Below the pieces are notes generated by a model. It searched no databases and was not told where the DNA came from. It saw nothing but the letters and a program-made list of their open reading frames with translations. 64,000 bases of DNA from Phallusia mammillata. Lineage: Eukaryota; Chordata; Ascidiacea; Phlebobranchia; Ascidiidae. The stretch is from assembly GCA_003260075.1 (NCBI GenBank), contig QLIY01000028.1:190937-254936 (forward strand), written 5' to 3'. Shown piece by piece: positions 39,501 to 47,900 of the stretch; the stretch's first letter is position 1; every line of letters starts with the position of its first letter. Both the position numbers and the translations under genes were made by a program.

Positions 39501-40200
39501 ACTCAAATTTTCACATACAACACTTCTTTTCATTTCCACACTTTACATTTGATCCTCAAGTTAAATTCCCATCAATTAAATTCAGCCAGTTTCTCTTTAA
39601 ACCTTTTAAATTTATCTTTACTTCTCTCCTTTAACTTTTCTCAACCTGTTTTGACGTTCTTGGCTCGCTTAGATGGGCAAAAGAGGGCGCCGAGGAGCCA
39701 AGGGCCGACAGGGCGATCCCGGCCAGGATGGTCTCAACGGACGTGACGCAATTCCCAATTGTGACAAACTGGTACAGTGACGTAACAATGTGTGACGTCA
39801 GTGATGATGTGTGAATGTGTGAGTGGTAGCGATCAACGATGAAAGATTTGATTTATGGGAGATTGTGTTGTATAGGGACGTTATATGATGTGAATGTGAA
39901 AATAGTGAAGTATAAGGTGACTTTTTTTTGAAATATTTTTCTTGTTATACAAGATAATTATTTCTAACATTGCATAGCGTGTTTTAAACAAACAGAAAAA
40001 CTAACAAACCTTTAAAATCTACCTCTTTATCTTTGCAGGGACCCGACGGACTACCATTAGCAGGATGCTGGCAAAAGGTGAATGGCCGATACCGGGGAAA
40101 AAGGGGAGGGTCCAAAAACCGACTAGGGGGCAAAAAAGTCAGGTCGACGTTGCCGCGCGGTGATGTCACAAGCACCGATGACGTCACGCGGCGGGTTTGA
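8443..40200 (+). CDS. Transmembrane collagen, MACIT class (types XIII/XXIII/XXV)
   Basis: I join 32 exons, total 2022 nt and 673 residues if all are used. After exons 1 and 2 they are 28480-28515, 28824-28831, 29251-29277, 30293-30337, 30505-30531, 30703-30747, 30813-30848, 31083-31169, 32229-32285, 32602-32694, 32812-32853, 32970-32996, 33976-34023, 34340-34360, 34758-34814, 34991-35026, 35144-35197, 35274-35336, 35440-35547, 36461-36529, 36595-36654, 36982-37044, 37416-37442, 37609-37662, 37842-37868, 38035-38061, 38183-38197, 38990-39079, 39673-39771, 40039-40200. From 29251 on, every junction is phase 0 with GT-AG borders. Order: cytoplasmic tail, membrane anchor, coiled coil, furin site, Gly-X-Y blocks interrupted by non-collagenous segments, and the C-terminal [13 protein letters not shown] close to the end of vertebrate collagen XXIII. 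Such collagens trimerise from the N-terminal side, sit in the plasma membrane and are shed by furin. Which vertebrate type is closest cannot be decided by eye. Confidence 0.93.
8776..11793 (+). other. Collagen intron 1
   Basis: GT-AG intron of 3.0 kb. It contains a direct duplication at 10674-10953 interrupted by a poly-C run, listed separately. No nested gene seen. Confidence 0.8.
10674..10953. repeat. Direct duplication of about 135 bp around a C run
   Basis: Copies 10674-10810 and 10821-10953 differ by scattered substitutions and a small indel. The C run 10811-10821 lies exactly between them; 10 C remain after discounting the C that starts the second copy. Probably two alleles of one locus joined across a filler gap. 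Confidence 0.8.
11794..11872 (+). CDS. Collagen exon 2: furin site and start of triple helix
   Basis: Begins phase 0 after TTACAG and ends phase 1 inside a Gly codon. It encodes [10 protein letters not shown], then RLKR followed by Ser, a textbook furin site, then [10 protein letters not shown] with the paired cysteines that in vertebrate collagen XXIII read ECVCPPGPPG. Cleavage after RLKR would shed the whole collagenous ectodomain. Confidence 0.92.
13325..13568. repeat. Direct duplication of about 115 bp around a C run
   Basis: Copies 13325-13439 and 13453-13568 are nearly identical (one visible C/T and one A/G change). The C run 13443-13454 lies between; 10 C remain after removing the two C that start the right copy. 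Same class as the other C-junction duplications. Confidence 0.8.
16848..16869. promoter_or_regulatory. Palindromic AACCGGTT-type motif
   Basis: Overlapping copies of CCGGTTTAAACC form a perfect palindrome whose centre, AAACCGGTTT, matches the Grainyhead consensus. It lies in collagen intron 2; an epithelial enhancer would suit a transmembrane collagen, but this rests on the motif alone. Confidence 0.25.
23035..23104. other. Run of 70 C, probable gap filler
   Basis: Seventy consecutive C with no flanking duplication that I can see. Its length almost equals the run at 33485, which points to a fill value for unknown sequence rather than a real homopolymer. Proline- or glycine-only frames across it are meaningless. 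Confidence 0.7.
28480..31169 (+). CDS. Collagen block 1 (eight exons)
   Basis: Exons 28480-28515, 28824-28831, 29251-29277, 30293-30337, 30505-30531, 30703-30747, 30813-30848 and 31083-31169. The product runs in Gly triplets from [18 protein letters not shown] to [12 protein letters not shown] and then leaves the triplet pattern with YTTAE. The first part is very basic (GRRGRRGKM), as in vertebrate collagen XXIII after its CxCPPG motif, and could bind heparin. Most exons are multiples of 9 nt beginning with a Gly codon. 28824-28831 is an 8-nt microexon. Confidence 0.9.
28824..28831 (+). CDS. 8-nt collagen microexon
   Basis: GCAAAATG lies between TTTTTCAG and GTAAGA. It completes the Gly codon begun at 28515 and adds Lys-Met, giving GRR-GKM-GRP without breaking the triplets and converting phase 1 to phase 0. 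Skipping it would shift the frame of all downstream collagen, so it must be constitutive. Confidence 0.85.
32229..32285 (+). CDS. Collagen exon: first inner non-collagenous segment
   Basis: Encodes [19 protein letters not shown] without Gly triplets; with YTTAE before it and YRRQ after it, it forms the interruption between collagen blocks 1 and 2. Phase 0 on both sides with TTTTTAG and GTAAGT borders. Confidence 0.85.
32405..32545. repeat. Degenerate GGATTCG / AAACTATT tandem repeat
   Basis: Words GGATTCGG, TTCGGATT and CAAACTATT recur in tandem and, toward the end, in inverted form, just upstream of a collagen exon. Too degenerate to assign to a family. Confidence 0.45.
32602..34023 (+). 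CDS. Collagen block 2 (four exons)
   Basis: Exons 32602-32694, 32812-32853, 32970-32996 and 33976-34023. The product contains [15 protein letters not shown], a four-residue break (GPA then VPG) at an exon border, then [12 protein letters not shown] and GVPGTPGE before leaving the helix with SLLFLSPE. The Pro-rich stretch should be a stable triple helix. The intron before the last exon holds the 71-C run. Confidence 0.9.
33485..33555. other. Run of 71 C, probable gap filler
   Basis: Like the run at 23035, within a collagen intron and without a flanking duplication. Polyproline frames over it are spurious. Confidence 0.7.
34340..34814 (+). CDS. Collagen exons: second inner non-collagenous segment
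   Basis: Exons 34340-34360 (DMQESLK, only 21 nt) and 34758-34814 ([10 protein letters not shown], then GPPGPPGPK). With SLLFLSPE before it this parallels the vertebrate collagen XXIII segment containing SDSLQESLAQL followed by GPPGPP, which supports orthology to the MACIT group and the use of this very short exon. Confidence 0.85.
34758..38197 (+). CDS. Collagen block 3 (thirteen exons)
   Basis: Exons 34758-34814 through 38183-38197, listed under the whole gene, all phase 0. The triplets are continuous except for a GSA-IPG break between 35547 and 36461, mirroring GPA-VPG in block 2, and one short GV step in 36595-36654. KGE/KGD-type triplets are common. The last exon, 38183-38197, is only 15 nt (GPAGK). 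Introns are 0.1-0.9 kb and carry no other gene. Confidence 0.9.
38990..39079 (+). CDS. Collagen C-terminal exon A
   Basis: 90 nt, phase 0. It starts [14 protein letters not shown], continues [10 protein letters not shown] and ends IDAPCPL. Joined directly to the last exon it gives [18 protein letters not shown], almost the vertebrate collagen XXIII ending (PCPVGPDGLPVPGCW). A near-parallel exon B follows at 39673. Confidence 0.88.
39673..39771 (+). CDS. Collagen C-terminal exon B, paralogous to exon A
   Basis: 99 nt, phase 0, with TTAG acceptor and GTACAG donor. It starts [14 protein letters not shown], continues [10 protein letters not shown] and ends [10 protein letters not shown]. The shared GKRGRRG start, the GD triplet at a similar place and a single Cys just before the border show descent from exon A by tandem duplication. 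Both accept GPAGK before them and GPDG after them, so they may be alternatives or used in series. No poly-C junction lies between them and their sequences have clearly diverged, so this is not the allelic artefact seen elsewhere. Confidence 0.82.
40039..40200 (+). CDS. Collagen terminal exon
   Basis: Begins [13 protein letters not shown], the MACIT end motif with its conserved Cys. In vertebrates the protein stops about here. In this sequence the frame runs on for 40 more, strongly basic codons to TGA at 40198. A GTGAAT after the final Lys (40078) might instead be a donor to an unseen terminal exon. The extension looks non-conserved, so the true end is uncertain. Confidence 0.75.
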   Translation, partial: GPDGLPLAGCWQKVNGRYRGKRGGSKNRLGGKKVRSTLPRGDVTSTDDVTRRV

Positions 40201-40422
40201 GCGCGCGGCGCGTCTCGTAGTGACACTTTGAACTTTGCATTTGAGCTGATTGATTGTGAGGAAAAGGCGCTTCGGCGCACGCGTACGGTTTGTTGGTTTT
40301 GTAAATTATCGAATTTTCTTTGGCGTCCCCCTATCGTCTCCGTCATTTTCGTAGTCGGCATGTTCCCTAGTTTAAGCGACATTGGCAAGGAGCTGGTTTT
40401 ATTTAAATTTTCTTGACAGGAT

Positions 40423-40428
40423 AATAAA
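40423..40428 (+). terminator. Poly(A) signal of collagen gene
   Basis: AATAAA 223 bases after the collagen stop codon, the first canonical hexamer downstream. Confidence 0.5.
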
Positions 40429-43400
40429 TGTTGTATTGCGCCAAAGGACAGTCTTAACCGTCCTCTTCAACTGATATGTGGCTTTAAATCTACCTGCGCT
40501 ATTTCGGATCAAACTTTTACGGCTTTCCCCCGCTTTTCTGTCGTCGATGTTTTCTATATCTGACCTCACGCTAGCGCACAAAGCGAGGTGCAGACGATTC
40601 TTGCCGTTCGTAAATCGTTTCTTGTTGTTTCTTGTTGTACAAAAACGCACAATATAAAAACAGACGGAAAAACGATATAACTTGTGGTCGAACTGAATCC
40701 AAGAAGATTAATGATTTCGCAGAACGAGATAAAAAAATTGCATTTTGCTCACGTCATGCACACGTAAGGTGGTCACCGCTTGAAGCATGACGTCATATAC
40801 GTGATGACGTCATATGACGAGCTTTGTCTTGGTGTTGTTGTTGCCGTTGTTGTTGTTTTCGTCGTTCCACTAATAATTCACTCGCTCACAAGTGCGTGAC
40901 GAAATTAAGCGTGACGTCACGAATCGATGACGTGTTGTGGTAATAGTAATACGTTTAAACTTTGTAGGTAATGGTTGAAATTTCGCTGTAATGTTTTGCT
41001 TTTTACTAACTTTTGTGCTGTTCAAATCTTTGGCTGGGTGTTAAGAATAATTTCTGTGTGCTAACCGTGGATTTACGGCTGTTTGTTGTTTAATAGATTT
41101 ATTGGGTGATTTATTTTAGCTAGAAATTTGTTTAAAAACTCTTCATTGTTTGGCTTTGATCAGTCACCACAAACCTTGATTCACTTGCACAAAAATCATA
41201 TCACCATATTAATAATGGGATTTTTACCTTTGGGAAATTCTACATAGGAAAACATATGGGGTTTATAAAATAACTATTTTACTATTGGTGTTCAGTACTA
41301 GGATCTAATTTACAAATTAACTTTGGAGATTTACTAATAACATAAACTAAACTGGTGTTGTAAATAAGGGTTTGGACGCGAATTCGCTCCGACCCAACTT
41401 AACCACGTAGACCTGGGTGTTGTGACGTCACCACTAACCGTTGTTTCTTTGTTTGTTTGTTTCCTGTTGCCGTGCATCCCTATGACGTCACTGATGGTGT
41501 GCTCGCTGTTACGCTTGGCTGCTTTCGACGCGCGTGTGGAATCCACCGCGATTATAGCGATAACCCCCCAAGCACCCCCAAGCACGAGGTGTTCCCCATT
41601 GTTCCATGACGGCGTCATCTTTGTGACATGATGACGTCACAGATATGACGCGAGAGTCGGGCGCGACGTCATTTGTTCATCATTCTCCATCACAACCGCC
41701 GTCGACGATTTCCAGCATGCTCGTTACGTCACCGGTGATGACGTCATTCACCACCAGTCGTCATCGTCGTGAAATGCCTGCAGTTGAATGCATTCTATCT
41801 TTCATTGTGTGTTTTCATTGTTGCTTGTTTTGTGCATTTTTCTGAATGATAGTCATTGTGACACGTTAAACTGGAAGGCAAAACCCCCTCCTGGTGATTT
41901 TGTTTTATTTCAATTTGGTATTATGGGTGTGCAATTGGATTAATCTCCATTTAACTTTTTAATCAGCATATTGGAATAAAGTCTTTATAAAAGCCTGACA
42001 AAACAAAACTTATTACAAATTACATTTGAGTAAATCCGACACCTGAAATATCTTCAATTTCCCTTACCCAGTATTATAAAATTGTAATTCCTTTTTATAA
42101 ATGACACAAATACAATACAAGGCTATTTTAAAGTCAAATTTTGCCTAAATCGTTTACTCAATACATTGGCGCATTAACATTTGTTGTAAAATAGTCGATT
42201 TTTTAAAGATTTGCCATGTTTTCTTTTGCGTTTAGGTTTTTGTCCGAGCCATTATTTATTATCTTGCACTTTTTCTTCTCGTTCTTGCGTGTTTGAGCCA
42301 CTGGTGGCTTGAAACTGAATTCAGGTCCTCAATTTTTCTCGTCTGTTGCTTGTAAATAGTTTTTTTTGTCCACTAATAAAACCCAATTTGCTTTCAGAAA
42401 GATGTTGTTTTGTTTTCCTTAGAGATTTAATCCAAAAAACTACTCAAAATTTGCCATAGAAACCAAATCGAAATTTTTCATCTAATAGGAAATAGTTAGC
42501 TCTTTCAAAACAAACCGTTTTGTCACTCATGGCACCTTTAGCATTCATAGCATGATTTATGTCTGTACAAGAAAGCAAAACTTTCAATAGCAGTTGCCAA
42601 GCAGTAGATATATTATTATTTGAATACAAATAATAATGTAGCATGTTTGTGTTACGTCATCAAACTGATGACGTAATTGTTGCACGTGTTTTTTGTTCCC
42701 AGCGGAAAATCATTCTTGACCTCTTGGCTATGGACCAACAAAGTCCAATGCCTTACTACACACACCGGTAAAGGCAATTGAAAGGAAAGACACTGATTTA
42801 GCTGTTCGTCCCGAAAGGATGTTAGAGAGAAAAAGACTTTGAACGCAAAGAAACGACCAAACTTTAAGCTGTCCGCAAGCCTTGCACATTTGTAAAGCTT
42901 TTTTGTTGTAGTTTTATTTTTCATTTGTGTGCAAAATTTCTTGTTTTTAGCCTGTTTGCGTCTTTATGTTGTTAAGTTGATTTTATTTGACACTTAGACG
43001 TATCAAAAATGTTTTCTTGAGTTGGGTTGAGTAGAGTAATAAGATTTTCACATTTCTTGTTTCTATCTGACATTTCTTGGTCCCAGTGATAAAGTGCGTT
43101 AAAGCAGCTTATTGCTCAAACCTCTAAATACCGTAAATACAACGCCATGTTTTACTGTTTGCTCTACCGTTCCTAATAAATGTTTGTAAAACAACACTGT
43201 AACCTTAGTAGAGTTTTAGCAATTATTTATCTTTATTTGTAGAGTCGACCTCTTTGATAACTTTGTTTGACAAAATACAATCAAAAAACTTTCGAATAAT
43301 TTTTTTTTACAGAAATCATACAATATTAAAAAATCCGGTAGGGGGCAGAGCGTGACCTTTGACCACTTTCTGGTTTAGCGAGAGCAAGTTTACTAATTGC

Positions 43401-43540
43401 GAATTGCAGCGTTTCCGAATGCAGTTTAATTGTAATTTTTAAGTTATGTTAATGCTGTTACATTTGTACTACATTACTACTGTTTGTTACTTTTGTATGT
43501 GTGGAATTTCAGCTGCAAAAGAAACTTTGATTTGTTTAAA
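40429..43540. other. Intergenic, collagen to Pur region
   Basis: No gene seen on either strand. The left part is rich in TGACGTCA words; the rest is AT-rich with short, unsupported open frames. Confidence 0.4.
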
Positions 43541-43582
43541 ATGGCTGCCGGTGACGGTACGTCGGTACGTATTTCGACTGAG
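43541..43582 (+). CDS. Orphan candidate first exon
   Basis: ATG followed by codons for MAAGDGTSVRISTE and a GTAATA donor in phase 0. The GC-rich start looks like a genuine initiator exon, but phase 0 does not fit the phase-1 entry of Pur exon 2 and I could not find its partner. It could be an alternative Pur leader, part of another gene, or chance. Confidence 0.25.
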
Positions 43583-43630
43583 GTAATAACGGTTAACTTG
43601 CTTTAAGTGCCGGCAATTTCACACCATTAG

Positions 43631-44106
43631 TTTTTTGTGAATTGTGCCCTCTGTTTTTTGTTTGTTTGTGCAACTAAAGCCCAAAAAATGTCAAAATTAG
43701 AAATATGTATACTGGATAACGGACCATGACACTTTGTGAGTGAGTCTTGTTGCAAAAATTGTGTAACTGATAGACAGTTAGTTGCATAATCAATGTAAAT
43801 AAACAAAGTTATGTAATATGTATAAACATTTAAGCAGGTATCGCAAAAGTCAAATAGGTTGTAGCCCCCCCCCCTTTTTTGTGAATTGTGCCCTCTGTTT
43901 TTTGTTTGTTTGTGCAACTAAAACCGAAAAATGGCAAAATTAGAAATATGTATACTGGATAAGGGACCATGACACTTTGTGAGTGAGTCTTGTTGCAAAA
44001 ATTGTGTAACTGATAAACAGTTAGTTGCATAATCAATGTAAATAAACAAAGTTATGTAATATATATAAACATTTAAGCAGGTATCGCAAAAGTCAAATAG
44101 GTTGTA
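43631..44106. repeat. Direct duplication of about 235 bp around a C run
   Basis: Copies 43631-43864 and 43875-44106 differ at scattered bases. Exactly 10 C (43865-43874) lie between them. Same class as the other C-junction duplications. Confidence 0.8.
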
Positions 44107-44580
44107 CACAACATAGCAATTTTACCTCAGTTCTGTAAAACATTAACTGCAAAAGCATTACTTGGAAAATATCCAAGTTGTATGCAGTGACCTATATCAG
44201 TTAATTCGGTGCACATTGTTTTGTCTCAAAGAAAACAAACGGATTCTTTTATTTGAATTTTTACAGTCCTATAAATACAAATGATGCAAAGCAAGTTTGC
44301 CAAGACTTTTCTTGTGGTTACTTTGAATTTAACTAATGATAAGCTACATATGGAAATTGGTATGCAATAAAACAAAATTTGCATATACTGTAAGTGTGAG
44401 ACAGACTTGTCCTGTACTAAGGGGCAGAAAAATATTAATTTAAACACCTGTCGGTGTGTCTAAGAAGAAGTAAACAATTTCCTTCTTTAACTAAAAAATT
44501 GCTGCCACTTTATTCAAATTATGCGACAGGAGGATAATGATAACTTTGAAAATGAATGATTTGTTTTTATTAAACCAAGG

Positions 44581-44840
44581 GGCCAGTCTGCAGAACATGG
44601 CAGTTCCCGACGAGATCTTGTACGTGCAGGACCTATATGTCTCGCATGCACGTGTGCACAACCCGTAAGTTCGCGTGCAAGACCAATTTCAACAGGCGCA
44701 AAGCAAGTAAAAGAGGTCAAGACAGCCCAATTAAATGCCTTTGGTGCAAAATTTTCGCATGCAAACGCCAAATCTTGGCATGCAATAATTTTTTTTAAAA
44801 GTTAATCGCGCGTGCAGCTGCCACACTCTGCAGACTGGCC
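44581..44840. mobile_element. 260-bp MITE with 14-bp terminal inverted repeats
   Basis: Starts GGCCAGTCTGCAGA and ends with its exact reverse complement; the similarity continues imperfectly to GGCAG. AAGG flanks both ends, possibly a short target duplication. Inside are repeated GCATGCA and ACGTGC words and no coding frame. It ends 140 bases before the Pur start codon, so it may contribute to promoter or 5' UTR. The family is not recognised. Confidence 0.7.
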
Positions 44841-44980
44841 AAGGGGCAAATAATTTTATAAACCTTGACTTTGCAGATAGAAAGTGCTTGGCTGTTAGTA
44901 GCTAGGGACGACGGTTGTGGATTTTGTGGGTTAAGGGATGAGTTTGTAGTGAGTTGAATTGAATAAAAATACACTGAAAC

Positions 44981-47900
44981 ATGGCAGAACGTGATGGTGG
45001 AAGCGGCAGTGGAGAAAGCGACTCGAAAGGAGGTTTGTAAAAAACTGTTTAAAAATTTGAGGCAAATTCTCTTCTTTTCTCTAAATTGTCTACAAATTTT
45101 TATGACATTATTTAATTAAGCAAAAGTTTTATAGCAGTGTTTACCATTAATGTGGGACATACACCACACAAGGAGGAATATAATTTTTAATGGGTTAATT
45201 AAGGTCATGCTCTAAACTTTAACCATTTTTTTTTCATTTCATTTTTCCGTTTTGATTTTGTGTTCTTTTTGTTTAAACCACATTTTTAAAGTTTCAAGCT
45301 ACTCTAGATGATAGACATTTAACTTTTATTAAATTATGAAACATATGTATATATATATATATGATATGAGGGGTGTTTTGGGAACTGCTTTAAACAATCC
45401 AATAACTGATTATATAAAAGCCAGTCTACAAACTTTGTAAGCTGTAGGCATAATGCACCATTTTGTATGTGTTGTTTCTTACAAGGTATATATAGAAGAA
45501 AATATTGCTGGTGTTACTAAAAGTTTTAGCATTACTGATATGTCCACCAAGTCACAATAACCAATACATATATAAATAGGCTGTTCCATTGATGTTAATT
45601 TGTAAAGCAACAATACAATTGAAAGGCTTGTGTGATTGTACATAACTATGCACAGTCATGGTAAAAAGGGAAGTACATAGCTGTGCCTGTGCTTATGAAC
45701 TAATTTGGTTAAAACACTAAAGGTTTAGTCAAAGATAGGAATTTTCAATGAAAGTAATGGGTGATCTATATTAGGCCACTGAGTGGTAATCGTATATTTT
45801 GTAATTGTCATGGCTGTGCGGGCTGAAACTAGATATTTCCTTTCAAAACACACTGTTTGTGAAGGAACCTATTATGTTTTCATGTATGCAAATCTCTGTG
45901 TGTTTTTGTTTCTCCCAGAGAACGCGTCCTCTTTACCTGTTTAGGAAAACATTTTATGACATAAATTTTGGGGCGAATTCTAATCAACATGACTGTACAT
46001 GTTGTCTAGAACTAACCAGTTTATATAATGTACATTTAAGCTAGAAAATTTTCCTGAAATTCTGTCTCTAGCATGACCTCTAAACCAAGAATTGTATCTA
46101 ATATAAGGTTATGTTTTTTAATACAACATTAAAATCATTTAAGCAGTACACCTTCTGTCAAAATTATATAGTTTACTGCACTTATGTGCCATGGTTGGAA
46201 AATAATAAACAGTGATTGCTAAATTTGTGAATTTGCATCTCCCTTAATATAAATGGGACAATTGTGATACTTGTATTGCCACAAAGTCAATTGTTTTGAC
46301 ACTTAACTATTAGTTACCAACAAAAAATTAGTTCAGCTGGATTAAAAATATGAAAAGCAATTGTAAAACATTGATCTGGTTGTATAATTGTTTGCATGTG
46401 ACTTTGCAACAGGTGCGAGACGTTACTACCAAGGTCAGCAACAGATGGAAACGGTGGAGCTTGCTTCCAAAATGGTTTACATCCAGAACAAACGCTTTTA
46501 CTTGGATGTCAAGCAGAACTTGAGGGGAAGGTTCATTAAGATTGCGGAGGTTGGCTGCTTTTTAATTAAAATATATAAATTTTGCTAAATGTTTTGAATA
46601 CAATTTATCTGTTTGGTGTTAATTGTAATTTTTATTGAAGTAACACATTTTATGTATTGGTTCCAAAACTGTTTTATCAAATTGAGGCTAATAGCAGTTG
46701 TGAACATGTATATGCAGACATTTATGGGCACCAGCAATTCTAGTATGCCCAGTGTTTTCTTGGTATTAAACAGACTGTTTTTATCTAATAATAGGCTACT
46801 TTGTACGATTTAATCAGCTTAAAAAACAAAATGATATATTTTATGTAGTGCTGTTAACAGGAGTCTTAAATATTGTCTACACTTGTTTTGTTTGTTTGTT
46901 TTTTGCCAAAAAAATGAGTTTAAATACAACTTTAAATAACTAAGAATGTAAAATATTTCCCAACTAACAGAATCAGTCAATGAATTCACATGGAACATAT
47001 ATATTTTGCCTAACTGGTATCTTAAGTATATATATATGATAACTGTCAGTTAAATAGAAATTTACGTTTTAGGTAACTCCTGGTGGAAATAAGAATCGCT
47101 TGACTCTTTCTATGTCAATTGCGAACGAGTTTCGTAACATTCTCGGTGATTTTATTGAGCATTATTCTACACTTGGACCAACTAACCCTGACACCCCACA
47201 AGTAAGTTGCCCTTAACATTAAAGTTTAATGCATGTTTATATTGTAGCTGTTGTATGTCCAATAGGAGAAACTGTTTTGATAACTGGAGGTAGAACTTTA
47301 GCTTGATTAAAACCAAGCTATTGGTTCTTCTGTTTGAATAAAATACTGATAAAGGCAAAATATATACGTGTAAAAATATGATCTTTAGGATGAATGAATT
47401 TTTGTTTTAACATACATACATATATAATACCTAAATTTACTGATATGAGGTTAAATATACTCTTCATCCACCAAGCAATGAACTAGGTGAATCTTTGTGT
47501 TAGATAGAGACATTTAGGTAGAAATTGTAAAAAAATGTATTGTGTATTCTTTTGCATTGCTTTTTAAAAAATCTTAGTCCAGTATTTTATGTTTTAGAGT
47601 TTAAAAACGGTTTTTTAAATGTTGTAAATACGAAACTAACCCATTTCAGGAGGAACGAAGGGCTTCTCTGAGGACTGAGCGCATTACTCGTGAAAACAAA
47701 CGTTACTTCTTGGATTTGAAGGAAAACCAGAGAGGCCGATTTTTGCGTGTTAGGTTGTATGTCGTCTTCTTTAATGTTTTTAAATTAGAAGCATTGTTAG
47801 GCTGTAAAAATGTTACAACTTGCATAGGCTTTTTACCACCAATTATTTTTTACCTCTTTAGAATTATTGTTAAGGTTGAATTTTCAAGCTTTTGGCACAT

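Larger units (their letters stand above)
38929..41746. promoter_or_regulatory. Cluster of CRE-like TGACGTCA palindromes
   Basis: TGACGTCA or a one-base variant appears more than a dozen times over 2.8 kb, for example near 38930, 38975, 39088, 39102, 39332, 39797, 40179, 40789, 40804, 40911, 41422, 41482, 41632 and 41738, often in close pairs (39088/39102, 40789/40804). It spans the last collagen introns and 3' flank. The octamer is the CREB/ATF site; a simple repeat origin is also possible. Confidence 0.4.
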
